Shown: positions 8,491 through 17,550, counted from the stretch's first letter. The stretch: 48,706 nucleotides of DNA from Clostridia bacterium (GCA_029238945.1 JAQZBM010000002.1:1-48706), one strand, 5' to 3'. The notes: generated by a model not told the origin, from the letters alone. Numbers and translations: made by a program.

Positions 8491-8519
8491 TTGTAGCAAA
8501 TGATAAAATGGGGTAAAAT
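8491..8519 (+). promoter_or_regulatory. Putative promoter of yjjI-yjjW
   Basis: TTGTAG at 8491-8496, 17-nt spacer, TAAAAT at 8514-8519. An imperfect inverted repeat (TTGTG...CACAA, 8461-8486) lies directly upstream and could be an operator, but the match to any known box is weak. Confidence 0.45.
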
Positions 8520-8579
8520 AATTATATAGACATAAATCATTGCTACTATTGTATTTTGGTATGGAGTGGAGGTATTTTT

Positions 8580-10106
8580 ATGAGATCAAAACTAAACGAT
8601 TTAGTAGACATTGCAACAAGCAGCAATCTGACATATCAACAAAAGCTTTTCAACATGGCAAATGCTGCAGAAAGATTGGTAGACCCAAGAGAAGTTCTGG
8701 GCTATACCGATGAAGAGATGAAGTATATTGAAAACGAAATGATTTGTGACTTAAACGAAGGCTATTTAATGTATAGACCGAGATATATAGTTCCTAACTA
8801 TAGTTTATTGATAGAGAAGGGCTGCGAGTTTTTAGACCTGAAGCCGCCGACAGATTTGGATGAACTTTTGGACAGCCTATTAATTCTTTATAGCAATGTG
8901 CCGTCTATAACATCCTTCCCGGTATATATCGGGGACCTTGACAAGCTGATTGATCCTTTTATAACTGATGAAGAAAAGGATTATGTAAAAATTAAGAGAT
9001 TTTTAAATCACGTGGATAAGACCATACCGGACTCCTTCTGCCACGCTGATATCGGGCCGGAAAAGACAAAGGCGGGAGAATTGATTCTGAAGGCGGTAAT
9101 TGAGCTGGAGAATCCTACTCCTAATATGACTATAAGATATGACAAGGACATCACTCCCAAGGACTTTGCCTTGAAGGCTGTGGAGGCTTGCCTTAGAGTA
9201 TCAAAGCCATCCTTCAGCAACAACAAAATGTACTGTAAGGATGTTGGAGAGCATAGGATGGTAAGCTGCTACAATGCTCTTCCTCTTGGCGGCGGGGCAT
9301 ACACCTTGCCTAGACTTAGACTGGGAACCATAGTAAAAGGAGTTAAGTCTTTTGAGGAGCTTTTGAATGAAAGACTTCCAAAGGCTGCAAAGGCTATGGC
9401 TTCCATGATGGATAAAAGAATACGCTTTATAGTGGAAAAATCCAATTTCTTTGAGACCTCCTTCTTAGTAAAGGAAGGCTTTATAAGTAGAGAAAACTTT
9501 ACTGCAATGTTTGGAATGGTTGGATTGGCAGATGCGGTAAACTATATTCTGGAGCTTGAGGGCTTAAAGGAGAGATTCGGAAGCTCGAAAAGAGGCGATG
9601 AGATAGGCCACAGCATCTTGAAGGTTCTGGATGATATAGCAAACAGCCATGAGGGTGTTTATGCAGAGAGAACCGGCAACAGATATCTCCTGCATGCACA
9701 GGTTGGTGCAAGCTTGAGTCAGGAGGACTACTGCAATACTCCTGCCCACAGAATAACAGTGGGAGATGAGCCTATACTTCCTCTGCACATTAAGCAAGCG
9801 GCACCTTTCCATCGGTACTTCACATCAGGTACAGGAGATTTGTTCGCCTTAGATCAGACTTACCTCAATAAGCTGGATGCTGTACTGGACATCATTGAAG
9901 GTGCTTTTGAGTCCGGAGCCAGATATATTACGACTTATCTTCAAAACAGCGACCTTATCAGAGTTACCGGATATCTTGTCAAAAAGAGCGAGGTAAAGAA
10001 GGTAGAAGAAGGCAAAGCGGTGCTTAGAAACACAGATATGCTTGGACAGGGAACTAACGACAGAGCCCACGTATTTGAAAGAAGATTAAGGAAAGATGGA
10101 GAATAA
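8580..10106 (+). CDS. yjjI: YjjI-family glycyl-radical enzyme
   Basis: This belongs to the YjjI branch of glycyl-radical enzymes, oxygen-sensitive catalysts for which I know no settled substrate. The protein has 508 residues from the ATG at 8580, which has GGAGG 8 nt upstream; an in-frame TTG at 8556 would put the ribosome site inside the gene. The glycyl-radical motif is RVTGY near the C-terminus (Gly464). A cysteine in MVSCYNALPLGG at about residue 230 is a candidate thiyl residue. It overlaps its activase gene by 11 nt, so translation is coupled. It indicates an anaerobic life style. Confidence 0.93.
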   Translation: MRSKLNDLVDIATSSNLTYQQKLFNMANAAERLVDPREVLGYTDEEMKYIENEMICDLNEGYLMYRPRYIVPNYSLLIEKGCEFLDLKPPTDLDELLDSLLILYSNVPSITSFPVYIGDLDKLIDPFITDEEKDYVKIKRFLNHVDKTIPDSFCHADIGPEKTKAGELILKAVIELENPTPNMTIRYDKDITPKDFALKAVEACLRVSKPSFSNNKMYCKDVGEHRMVSCYNALPLGGGAYTLPRLRLGTIVKGVKSFEELLNERLPKAAKAMASMMDKRIRFIVEKSNFFETSFLVKEGFISRENFTAMFGMVGLADAVNYILELEGLKERFGSSKRGDEIGHSILKVLDDIANSHEGVYAERTGNRYLLHAQVGASLSQEDYCNTPAHRITVGDEPILPLHIKQAAPFHRYFTSGTGDLFALDQTYLNKLDAVLDIIEGAFESGARYITTYLQNSDLIRVTGYLVKKSEVKKVEEGKAVLRNTDMLGQGTNDRAHVFERRLRKDGE

Positions 10107-10938
10107 GGCTGTAGTAAACAAAATCATACACTTTTCCAATGTAGACGGACCGGGGAACCGTATGGCAATATTCTTCCAGGGCTGCAACATCAACTGTGTA
10201 TACTGCCACAACCATGAAACCATCAACAAATGCATCAACTGCTTGAAGTGCATACCGGGCTGTCCTACTGGAGCTATTAAGGAAGTTGACGGCAGGGTTG
10301 TGTTTGACGAGAAGCTGTGCATTGAGTGCGATCAGTGTATAAAGGTGTGCGGGTACAGTGCATCTCCCAGGACTAAGGAATATACTGTTGAAGAGCTTTT
10401 TGAGGTGGTGAAGGAATTCAAAGCCTTTATAAGAGGCATAACAGTTTCGGGGGGAGAACCCACTCTGAATGCGGCTTTCATAACAGAGCTTTTTAAGAAG
10501 GTTAAGCCTCTTGGACTTACATGCTTTGTAGATACCAACGGATTCTTTGACAGAGAGCAGATTGCAGGATTGATAGCTGAAGCAGACAAGTTTATGGAGG
10601 ATATAAAGGCTGTTGACCAAATTGAAGTGCTGTGCGGCACTAAAATGAAAAACAATCTGGATAACCTGAAATACCTTTTGGAGCAGAATAAGGTATATGA
10701 GGTGAGAACGGTAATCACCATGGACTATATGGATGTGGAGAACACGCTGCATACTGTTGCAGGCATCATGAAGGATTATCCTGAGGTAATTTACAAGCTG
10801 ATAAGAGTGCATGCTACAGGGCTTAGAGATGAGCAGAAGGAAAAGCTGCAAGGAAGGATTCCTTCTGAGGAATATGTGAAGCTGCTTGCAGAACAGGTGA
10901 AGGAAATCGGTGTTGGAAAGGTCGAATTAATACTGTAA
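10096..10938 (+). CDS. yjjW: YjjW-family radical SAM glycyl-radical enzyme activase
   Basis: The activase abstracts hydrogen from the glycine of YjjI using S-adenosylmethionine. The radical-SAM cluster motif is CNINCVYC (C30, C34, C37; CX3CX2C). It is followed by an inserted pair of ferredoxin-type [4Fe-4S] motifs, Cys 46/49/52/56 and 75/78/81/85, as usual in activases of this class. The VSGGEPTLN motif for SAM binding lies at about 117-125. The protein has 280 residues. The start overlaps the 3' end of yjjI and has an AAGGAAAG site. A strong terminator follows, so yjjI-yjjW is a two-gene unit. Confidence 0.95.
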   Translation: MENKAVVNKIIHFSNVDGPGNRMAIFFQGCNINCVYCHNHETINKCINCLKCIPGCPTGAIKEVDGRVVFDEKLCIECDQCIKVCGYSASPRTKEYTVEELFEVVKEFKAFIRGITVSGGEPTLNAAFITELFKKVKPLGLTCFVDTNGFFDREQIAGLIAEADKFMEDIKAVDQIEVLCGTKMKNNLDNLKYLLEQNKVYEVRTVITMDYMDVENTLHTVAGIMKDYPEVIYKLIRVHATGLRDEQKEKLQGRIPSEEYVKLLAEQVKEIGVGKVELIL

Positions 10939-10946
10939 ATAACAAG

Positions 10947-10996
10947 AGACTGCATCAGCTCATAGTATGTTATGAGCTGACAGCAGTCTTTTTTTT
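10947..10996 (+). terminator. Terminator after yjjW
   Basis: AGACTGCATCAGCTCATA and TATGAGCTGACAGCAGTCT form a long stem with a small bulge and a 6-nt loop, followed by eight T. Confidence 0.93.
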
Positions 10997-11083
10997 GAAA
11001 TTACATAAGTTAATGTTAATATTTATAAAATATATCCATATATAGTGTATACTGTAAGTATATCGGATATGGAGGTGCCTTTT

Positions 11084-12073
11084 TTGGGAGATAGAGAAGA
11101 CTTAAAAATACAAGGAAATAATCAGCTTCCGTTGGACAGTAAATTACATGTAAGGAGAAAGCGGGCAAGGAAAGTATTTGCTATAGTGCTTTTATCCTTT
11201 GCAATTCTTTGCCTTGCGGCAATACCGCCTGTCTTAATGAAGGATATGGTTGATATACATGTGGATTTCGGAGAATATTATGCAGCAGAGGATTATGGAA
11301 TCACTAGCGAAAAGCTTATTTTGAAGACGGAGGATGATATCCGGATTATAGCTCATGAGGTATATGTCAATGACCCAAAGGCAGTGGTCATTTTTATCTC
11401 CGGCATTCATAATCCTTCCGTTACAGCCTTCTTTGACCATGCAAGACTTCTTAAGGAAAACGGATATGCCTCAATACTTTATGAAATGAGAGCTCATGGA
11501 GAAAGCGAGGGGGACGTGATTTCCTTAGGCTTTAAGGAGTATCTGGATACAAAGGCGGTTGTAGAATACATCAAATCCAATGTTAAGTATGAGAATACGC
11601 CTATAATAGTATATGGATTGTCCATGGGGGCAGCTACGGCCATAAACTCCATAGGTGAGATAGAGGATATTGACGGCCTTATCAGCATATCGGCATATTC
11701 CTCTTGGGAGGATGCCTTTGCTGACAACATGAGAAACATGGGGGCTCCGGCATTCCTATGCTCTGCAGAAAAGCCCTTTGTAAAGCTCTATACCTTGTTC
11801 AAATATGGCTTTGACACATACAGTATAAATCCTAAGAATGAGATAAAGAAGCTGGGCGAGCGTCCTGCTTTAATCATGCATTCAACATTGGATTCTCAGG
11901 TACCCTATAGGAGCTTTGAGAGAATAATGGAGAACGCGCCTTCTCATGTGGAAACGTGGGTGAGGAAGGGAGACCTGCACTTTTTTGTAGAAAACGACGG
12001 TTTTGATGCTCTTGAGAAGGATTCTGAGTATACGAAGCGTATTATAGAGTTTTTAGATAAGAATTTCAATTAA
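11084..12073 (+). CDS. Membrane-anchored alpha/beta hydrolase
   Basis: An N-terminal basic segment (VRRKRARK) and one hydrophobic helix (VFAIVLLSFAILCLAAIPPVL) anchor an extracytoplasmic alpha/beta-hydrolase domain. The nucleophile elbow is GLSMG (Ser180), with an Asp in HSTLDSQVP and a His in KGDLHFF as the likely rest of the triad. I set the start at TTG 11084 (329 residues) because GGAGG at 11071-11075 is 8 nt upstream; ATG 11069 and GTG 11045 are in frame but have poor sites. It is similar to BAAT/YqkD-like hydrolases with unknown substrate. It stands between two terminator-bounded units and may be cotranscribed with the glycerate kinase. Confidence 0.85.
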   Translation: MGDREDLKIQGNNQLPLDSKLHVRRKRARKVFAIVLLSFAILCLAAIPPVLMKDMVDIHVDFGEYYAAEDYGITSEKLILKTEDDIRIIAHEVYVNDPKAVVIFISGIHNPSVTAFFDHARLLKENGYASILYEMRAHGESEGDVISLGFKEYLDTKAVVEYIKSNVKYENTPIIVYGLSMGAATAINSIGEIEDIDGLISISAYSSWEDAFADNMRNMGAPAFLCSAEKPFVKLYTLFKYGFDTYSINPKNEIKKLGERPALIMHSTLDSQVPYRSFERIMENAPSHVETWVRKGDLHFFVENDGFDALEKDSEYTKRIIEFLDKNFN

Positions 12074-12152
12074 GCTTACTTTATGCATATGTAAACTGAT
12101 ATAAGCTTTGGAGTTTGAAATATAAATTTAAATGGTCATGAGGTATAAGGAT

Positions 12153-13292
12153 ATGAAGATTGTTATTGCACCGGATTCCTTTAAGGGAAGCCTGTCTGCA
12201 AAAGAAGTCGCAGAGAACATAAAATTGGGCATCGAGAGGGTGTACAAGGGTATTGATGCTCCTTGTATACCTATGGCTGACGGAGGTGAAGGCACGGTAC
12301 AATCTCTGGTTGATGCTACGGGTGGACGGATAATTACTGCAAGAGTTACAGGGCCCCTGCTTCATCAAGTGGATGCTTTCTACGGCATACTGGGAGAGGG
12401 CAGGACGGCAGTAATTGAAATGGCGGCAGCCTCAGGACTGCCACTTGTGCCGGAAAATCAAAGGAATCCTATGCTTACTACCTCCTATGGAACAGGAGAA
12501 CTGATTAAGCATGCGCTAGACATGGGCTGCAGAGACATAATCATAGGAATTGGCGGAAGCGCTACAAATGATGGAGGCTTTGGTGTGGCAAAGGCTCTTG
12601 GAGTGAAGTTTTTAGATAAACAGGGCTTGGATATAGGTCACGGCGGGGGAAGTCTTGCGAGGCTTCATACAATAGATGCTTCAGGCATAGATAAGAGATT
12701 GAGGGACTGCAGCATAACAGCAGCCTGTGATGTAGACAACCCATTGTGCGGGCCAAGAGGCGCAACATATGTATTTGGTCCGCAAAAGGGAGCAAAGGGA
12801 GATATGCTGGAGGTGCTGGATAAGAATCTACTGCATTATGCGGAGGTTATAAAGGAAGCTCTTGGAGTGGATATAAAGGATATTCCCGGAGCCGGGGCAG
12901 CGGGAGGCTTAGGAGGAGGGCTGACGGCATTTCTTGGCGCCAAGCTTCAAAGAGGTATAGATATAGTTATTGAAACAGTGAAGCTGGAGCAGCAGATAAG
13001 GGATGCTGAGCTGGTCATAACCGGTGAAGGCATGATGGATTATCAGACCCAATACGGCAAGACACCCTACGGGGTTGCCAAAATAGCCAAGAAGTACGGG
13101 ATTCCCGTGGTTGCACTGGTGGGACAGGTAGGAAAAGATGCAGGAGTGCTTTATGACATGGGTATAGACAGCATATTTCCAATAGCTGATGGCCCGATGA
13201 GCTTGGACAGCGCCATGGAAAATGGGGCGAGGCTGCTGCAGGACGCAGCGGAGAGAATTATACGTCTGTACAAAGTTGCACATAACGGGTAA
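12153..13292 (+). CDS. glxK: Glycerate kinase (GlxK/GarK family)
   Basis: The enzyme phosphorylates D-glycerate with ATP, in this family usually at the 2-position. The 379-residue protein starts with the family signature MKIVIAPDSFKGSLSA and keeps MADGGEGT (about residues 44-51), the GIGGSATNDGGFG loop (about 137-149), CDVDNPLCGP and VITGEGMMD. I chose ATG 12153 for this canonical N-terminus and TGAGGT upstream; ATG 12132 would add seven residues. No other glycerate or glyoxylate gene is near it, though gpmI, which uses phosphoglycerates, lies 7 kb away. The family is sure; the 2- or 3-phosphate specificity is by analogy. Confidence 0.95.
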   Translation: MKIVIAPDSFKGSLSAKEVAENIKLGIERVYKGIDAPCIPMADGGEGTVQSLVDATGGRIITARVTGPLLHQVDAFYGILGEGRTAVIEMAAASGLPLVPENQRNPMLTTSYGTGELIKHALDMGCRDIIIGIGGSATNDGGFGVAKALGVKFLDKQGLDIGHGGGSLARLHTIDASGIDKRLRDCSITAACDVDNPLCGPRGATYVFGPQKGAKGDMLEVLDKNLLHYAEVIKEALGVDIKDIPGAGAAGGLGGGLTAFLGAKLQRGIDIVIETVKLEQQIRDAELVITGEGMMDYQTQYGKTPYGVAKIAKKYGIPVVALVGQVGKDAGVLYDMGIDSIFPIADGPMSLDSAMENGARLLQDAAERIIRLYKVAHNG

Positions 13293-13324
13293 AGAGAGCT
13301 ATAAATAAACTGATTTAGGCAAAT

Positions 13325-13367
13325 AATAGCACTATAACATGAATAAGATGAGGATGGTGCTATTTTT
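13325..13367 (+). promoter_or_regulatory. Hairpin enclosing the ribosome site of the ferritin-like gene
   Basis: AATAGCAC at 13325-13332 pairs with GTGCTATT at 13357-13364, followed by three T and directly by the ATG at 13368. The only ribosome-site candidate (GAGGA) is in the loop. It could act as the terminator of the glycerate kinase unit or as a control on translation. Confidence 0.5.
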
Positions 13368-13661
13368 ATGCCTAATTTTGCAAACCCCTTTCAGGGAAAT
13401 GTGAACAGGAAAATGACCAAGGAAGAGCTGATTCAGGCAGTACGTCTGAATATTGCAGGTGAACTGGAGGCAATATACATTTATGATGCTCATGTTCAAG
13501 CTGCTGATGATTTGTTGGCTAAGAAAATTATAGGAGACATAAGAGACGAAGAAAAGGCTCACGTCGGAGAGCTTATGGCCTTGCTGCGAATCCTAGATCC
13601 GGAAGAAGCTGAGTATTTTTCAGCAGGCGAAGAAGAAGTAAGAGAGTTAATTGAAGGATAG
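13368..13661 (+). CDS. Minimal ferritin-like (rubrerythrin-like) di-iron protein
   Basis: This 97-residue protein is a half ferritin fold: helix 1 has GELEAIYIYD (Glu32/Glu34) and helix 2 has DEEKAHVGEL with an ExxH pair (Glu62, His65). Such single-hairpin proteins build a di-iron site between subunits and include the cargo ferritins of encapsulins. No encapsulin shell gene is adjacent, and the C-terminus (EEEVRELIEG) shows no obvious encapsulin-targeting peptide. It may store iron or remove peroxide. The start is unusual: the ribosome site sits in the loop of a hairpin. Confidence 0.82.
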   Translation: MPNFANPFQGNVNRKMTKEELIQAVRLNIAGELEAIYIYDAHVQAADDLLAKKIIGDIRDEEKAHVGELMALLRILDPEEAEYFSAGEEEVRELIEG

Positions 13662-13713
13662 GCGGAGAAGAGAGTAAAACAAGACAGCATACATAAAGTA
13701 TTGGAGGGCGCCC

Positions 13714-14241
13714 ATGTTTATAGGAGAAAAAGTCAGGCTGAGAGAATATAGAAGGGAAGATGTAGCACTTAAACAAAGCTTTGTGAACGACCCTGAGGTT
13801 GTTCACGGACTCATAGCTGATATCCCTTACCCTCTGACGCTGCATGAAGAGGAGAAGTGGTTTGAAGCCCTATCAGGGACTAAGGATATCTATCGGTTTG
13901 CCATTGAAGCACTTGAGGATGAAAGATTCATTGGAGGCTGCAGCATAAATGATGTGGATTGGAAAAATAGTGTAGCCACCATAGGGATATTTATAGGAGA
14001 CAGGAATTACCGCGGTAAGGGTTATGGGACAGACGCCATGCGGGTCCTGACGGAGTTTATATTTCAACAGATGAATATCAACAAAATCAGATTGATTGTA
14101 TATTCCTTCAACAAAAGTGCCATTGCGATGTATGAGAGAATGGGGTTTAAGGTGGAGGGTATCCTGAGACAAGAAATATATAGAGACGGCAGATATCATG
14201 ATAAAATTGCCATGGGACTGCTCAGAGAAGAATACACCTAA
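13714..14241 (+). CDS. GNAT-family N-acetyltransferase (SpeG/RimJ-like)
   Basis: A 175-residue GNAT protein. The acetyl-CoA loop is RNYRGKGYGTDAMRV (about residues 93-107), the beta-bulge strand is VATIGIFIGD before it, and the C-terminal NKSAIAMYERMGFKVEGILR is typical of the RimJ/SpeG branch that acetylates ribosomal N-termini, polyamines or antibiotics. TTGGAGGG precedes the ATG by 7-8 nt. It follows the ferritin-like gene by 52 nt and ends at a terminator. The substrate is not known. Confidence 0.9.
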   Translation: MFIGEKVRLREYRREDVALKQSFVNDPEVVHGLIADIPYPLTLHEEEKWFEALSGTKDIYRFAIEALEDERFIGGCSINDVDWKNSVATIGIFIGDRNYRGKGYGTDAMRVLTEFIFQQMNINKIRLIVYSFNKSAIAMYERMGFKVEGILRQEIYRDGRYHDKIAMGLLREEYT

Positions 14242-14290
14242 TGCAAAACTATTTATGTAACTATAATATAGATAGTTTTGCATTTTGATT
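14242..14290 (+). terminator. Terminator after the acetyltransferase gene
   Basis: TGCAAAACTAT (14242-14252) pairs perfectly with ATAGTTTTGCA (14272-14282) and is followed by TTTTGATTT. It begins right at the stop codon. Confidence 0.8.
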
Positions 14291-14352
14291 TATTTTCACA
14301 TAACATGATTTGGTGTATACTAAAGCTATGATTATGAATTGGAGGTATGTAT

Positions 14353-15654
14353 ATGAGTAGGGAGCTAGATTTTGCAAGGAACTTGATTGACTTCATATAT
14401 GACAGTCCTACAGCCTTCCATGCCGTTGAAAGTGTGAAGAAGATATTGGACGGAGAAGGCTTTAAGGAAATTAAAGAGGAAGACGGCTGGAAGCTGGAAA
14501 AGGGCGGCAAGTACTATGTGGTTAAGAATCACTCTGCTTTAGTTTCCTTTGTGGTAGGGAACGGTGCCATAGAGGAGCATGGCTTCAAGGTTATCGGAGC
14601 GCATACGGATTCCCCGTGCTTCAGGGTAAAGCCTGCGGCTGAAATGGCTGTTGAGAACCACTATATAAAGCTGGACACAGAAACCTACGGAGGACCGATA
14701 CTAAACACATGGCTGGACAGGCCTTTATCCGTAGCCGGAAGAGTAACTTTAAAGGGCAGTGATTTGCTAAATCCGGTTACAAAGCTGGTGAATATAAGAA
14801 AACCGATATTGATAATTCCAAACCTAGCTATACATATGAACAGAAATGTAAATGCCGGTGTGGAGCTCAATAAGCAAAAGGATATGCTGCCTCTTATGGC
14901 TGTAATAAATGAGAAGCTGGAGAAGGGTAATTACCTTCTAAATGCTATAGCAGAGGAAATTTCTGTAGAGCCTTCGGATATACTTGATTTTGACCTTTTC
15001 CTATATGAGTTTGAAAAAGGCACTATTATGGGCTTGAAGGATGAATTCATATCTTCACCCAGACTGGACGATTTAGCCATGGTACATGCAGGTTTAACTG
15101 CAATCACAAGAGCATCTGCAAAAGAGGGCACCAATGTCATGGTCTGCTTCGACAATGAGGAGGTAGGAAGTACTTCAAAGCAAGGCGCCGACTCGCCGCT
15201 TCTTTCAAATATACTTGAGAGAATAGTGCTAAGCATGGGCGGAAACAGGGAGAGCTTCTTCAGAGCAATTGCAAGGTCCTTCTTAATATCTGCAGATTTG
15301 GCTCATGCAGTTCATCCAAACGTAGGGGAGAAGCATGATCCTCAAAGCAGACCTCTTATAAATAAGGGACCGGTCATAAAGCTGAGCGCAAACATGAGAT
15401 ATACTACAGACAGCAACTCAGCGGCGGTATATGCAGGAGTATGCAAAAAGGCAGAGGTGCCGGTGCAGTACTTCGTTAATCGTTCAGATGAAGTAGGAGG
15501 AAGCACTATAGGCCCTATATCCTCTTCACATCTTCAAATGAGAAGTGTGGACATGGGCACTCCGATACTGGCCATGCACTCTGTAAGAGAGCTTGGAGGG
15601 GTGTTGGATCATACCTATGTAACTAATAGCTTTGAGGAGTTTTATAATTTATAA
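14353..15654 (+). CDS. M18-family aminopeptidase
   Basis: Cytoplasmic dinuclear-zinc aminopeptidase of the M18 family (ApeB/aspartyl aminopeptidase-like), 433 residues. The metal ligands are in GAHTDSPCFRVKP (His at about 83), SSPRLDDLAM (Asp), CFDNEEVGS (Glu-Glu) and the C-terminal DMGTPILAMHSVRE block. ATG 14353 is chosen because GGAGG at 14341-14345 is 7 nt upstream; ATG 14347 is too close to it. The next gene begins immediately after the stop codon, so the two are probably cotranscribed. Confidence 0.93.
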   Translation: MSRELDFARNLIDFIYDSPTAFHAVESVKKILDGEGFKEIKEEDGWKLEKGGKYYVVKNHSALVSFVVGNGAIEEHGFKVIGAHTDSPCFRVKPAAEMAVENHYIKLDTETYGGPILNTWLDRPLSVAGRVTLKGSDLLNPVTKLVNIRKPILIIPNLAIHMNRNVNAGVELNKQKDMLPLMAVINEKLEKGNYLLNAIAEEISVEPSDILDFDLFLYEFEKGTIMGLKDEFISSPRLDDLAMVHAGLTAITRASAKEGTNVMVCFDNEEVGSTSKQGADSPLLSNILERIVLSMGGNRESFFRAIARSFLISADLAHAVHPNVGEKHDPQSRPLINKGPVIKLSANMRYTTDSNSAAVYAGVCKKAEVPVQYFVNRSDEVGGSTIGPISSSHLQMRSVDMGTPILAMHSVRELGGVLDHTYVTNSFEEFYNL

Positions 15655-16287
15655 ATGATGGAAAAGAAACTGAAGAGCTTTATAGAGGAGCTGGCAGAGA
15701 CTGAGGTAACACCAAATGTCTACAATCAGTATTCCTATGAGACCGAAGAAAATGAAGCAAGAAGACAGAATCTTTTTATATATTTGAAGCATATGTATAA
15801 GCTTAAGCCTGGCATAATGCTGGTGGGAGAAGCACCGGGCTATAGGGGCTGCCGCCTTACGGGAGTACCTTTTACCAGTGAGCATCTGCTGATGAACAAT
15901 ATGCCCGGACTTGAGCTATTTGGCAGGGAGGCGGGCTACAGGCTTGCAGCAGAGAAGGAAAAGCTATTGAAGGAGGCTACTGCAACTATCATTTGGGAGA
16001 CTCTTCTTAAATATGATGTTACTGCTGTAGGCTGGAATGCATTTCCCTTTCACCCTCACAAAAAGGATGATATGGAAAGCAACAGGACGCCCCTTCAAAA
16101 GGAGCTGCTGATAGGTGAGAAGCCCCTGCTGAAGATGCTGGAGATGTTTGACATAAAAACTGTGGTAGCAGTAGGCGGAAAGGCTGAGCAGACTCTAAAC
16201 AAGCTGAATATCAGCTGCCATAAGGTAAGGCATCCTGCTCAGGGCGGTAAAAATGAGTTTGTTGAGGGTATCAAGAGAATAACATAA
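15655..16287 (+). CDS. Uracil-DNA glycosylase superfamily protein
   Basis: A 210-residue protein with UDG-superfamily motifs: MLVGEAPGYRGCRLTGVPF at about residues 55-73 (motif 1 GEAPG with a downstream gate segment) and the C-terminal RHPAQGGKNEF (motif 3, where UDGs have HPS). WNAFPFHPHK lies in the middle. It lacks the four Fe-S cysteines of family 4 enzymes, so it is an outlying family whose activity on uracil cannot be assumed. Its ATGATG start directly follows the stop of the M18 peptidase gene. Confidence 0.8.
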   Translation: MMEKKLKSFIEELAETEVTPNVYNQYSYETEENEARRQNLFIYLKHMYKLKPGIMLVGEAPGYRGCRLTGVPFTSEHLLMNNMPGLELFGREAGYRLAAEKEKLLKEATATIIWETLLKYDVTAVGWNAFPFHPHKKDDMESNRTPLQKELLIGEKPLLKMLEMFDIKTVVAVGGKAEQTLNKLNISCHKVRHPAQGGKNEFVEGIKRIT

Positions 16288-16325
16288 AACAGCGTCAGAC
16301 CTGCAGATCTGACGCTGTTTTGTCT
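16286..16325. terminator. Terminator after the UDG-family gene
   Basis: AAAACAGCGTCAGA and TCTGACGCTGTTTT form a perfect 14-bp stem with an 8-nt loop. It lies between convergent genes. Confidence 0.92.
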
Positions 16326-16336
16326 TTGAAGCGGCC

Positions 16337-17359
16337 TTACAGGTCCAGCTTCATGTCTCCAAACTTAATCCAACCCTTCTTACGCATATACTCTGCGATC
16401 ATAAGTGTTAAGATTGCAGGTGCGATGAAATGCAATATTATTATGGAGGGCAGTGAGCCCATACCCATTGCATCTATGGTAGCAAATTGACCTACCAGAC
16501 CGCTGGTTCCCATTCCTGCACCTACGGGAGTATTTTTCATCTTGAAAATCGTAGAGGCAATAGGTCCTAATATTGCGCTTGCTAAAGTGGGTGGTATCCA
16601 GATAAGAGGATTTCTGACGATATTAGGCACTTGAAGCATTGAGGTTCCAAGTCCCTGAGCGATAAGTCCTCCAAGCTTGTTTTCTCTGTAGCTTGCTACT
16701 GCAAAGCCAATCATCTGTGCGCTGCAGCCGACTGCTGCTGCCCCTGCGGCCAAACCGTCCAGCTTCAGGGATATAGCGATGGCTGCACTGCTGATGGGAG
16801 CTGTCAGTATCATTCCCATAGCTGTGGATACTATGATGCCCATAGGTATAGGCTGAAGCTCGGTAGCATAATTTATCATCTGCCCTAAGCCTGACATAAA
16901 GGAGGAAATAACGGGACTGATGAAGATGCTTGTAACTCCGCCTACTATTATGGTTGTCGCAGGAACTAGAATTATATCAAGCTTTGTCTTCCCTTTTATC
17001 AGCTTGCCGGCTTCTGCTCCAATCAGTGCAGCAACTAATGCACCGGCAGGCTCACCGATTTTAAGAGTGTAGGTGCCTGCACTTGTCATGGAAAGTGTCT
17101 GAGCCCCAAGAGCTCCTGTAATGATTGATGAAAATACCGCTAAGGAAGGAGCTTTGACGCCGAATGCCACAGAAGCTCCTATTGCAGGACCCATAAAAAG
17201 CTGTGCCGCCGTACCAAGTGTAAGAAGTATAGGTATACCGGCCTTCTCTCCAATCTGTTTTAAAATCAGTCCGATTATGAGAGAGGCAAAAAGACCCTGA
17301 GCCATGAAGTTTAAAACATTGATAGCATATTCCTTTACCGAAAATCTTTTCTCTTCCAT
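16337..17359 (-). CDS. PTS_EIIC_2-family membrane protein (PfoR-like)
   Basis: A 340-residue polytopic membrane protein with about nine hydrophobic segments, rich in glycine and alanine, matching the PTS_EIIC_2 family that includes the PfoR protein of Clostridium perfringens. Typical segments are FMAQGLFASLIIGLILKQIG near the N-terminus, the glycine-rich AGTYTLKIGEPAGALVAALIGAEAGK loop and GAGMGTSGLVGQFATID near the end. No EIIA, EIIB or sugar enzyme gene lies nearby, so a sugar PTS role is doubtful; transport of some other solute is possible. It is monocistronic. The ATG is preceded by AGGAATGAAGGG. Confidence 0.85.
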   Translation of the reverse strand: MEEKRFSVKEYAINVLNFMAQGLFASLIIGLILKQIGEKAGIPILLTLGTAAQLFMGPAIGASVAFGVKAPSLAVFSSIITGALGAQTLSMTSAGTYTLKIGEPAGALVAALIGAEAGKLIKGKTKLDIILVPATTIIVGGVTSIFISPVISSFMSGLGQMINYATELQPIPMGIIVSTAMGMILTAPISSAAIAISLKLDGLAAGAAAVGCSAQMIGFAVASYRENKLGGLIAQGLGTSMLQVPNIVRNPLIWIPPTLASAILGPIASTIFKMKNTPVGAGMGTSGLVGQFATIDAMGMGSLPSIIILHFIAPAILTLMIAEYMRKKGWIKFGDMKLDL

Positions 17360-17502
17360 TTATATCCCTTCATTCCTATGTATTGTAATTAAGACAACTA
17401 TATTTTACGTACAATCATTTATATTTAATCACTTAATGAGATTATTTACAATAAGACATTCAGGCAAAAATATATGAAATTTATCAGAATATGCAAAAAA
17501 AC

Positions 17503-17550
17503 AAAAAAGGCTTCATTAGTCGTTAAAGTGCCTCAATAGAAGCCTTTTTT
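17503..17550. terminator. Terminator of the MATE gene
   Basis: AAAAAAGGCTTC (17503-17514) pairs with GAAGCCTTTTTT (17539-17550). On the minus strand it follows the stop codon of the MATE gene with T-rich sequence after it. Confidence 0.85.

Noticed and set aside
16337-17359. Calling the PTS_EIIC_2 protein a sugar permease
   Set aside because: No EIIA/EIIB domain or sugar gene is adjacent; only the membrane family can be supported.
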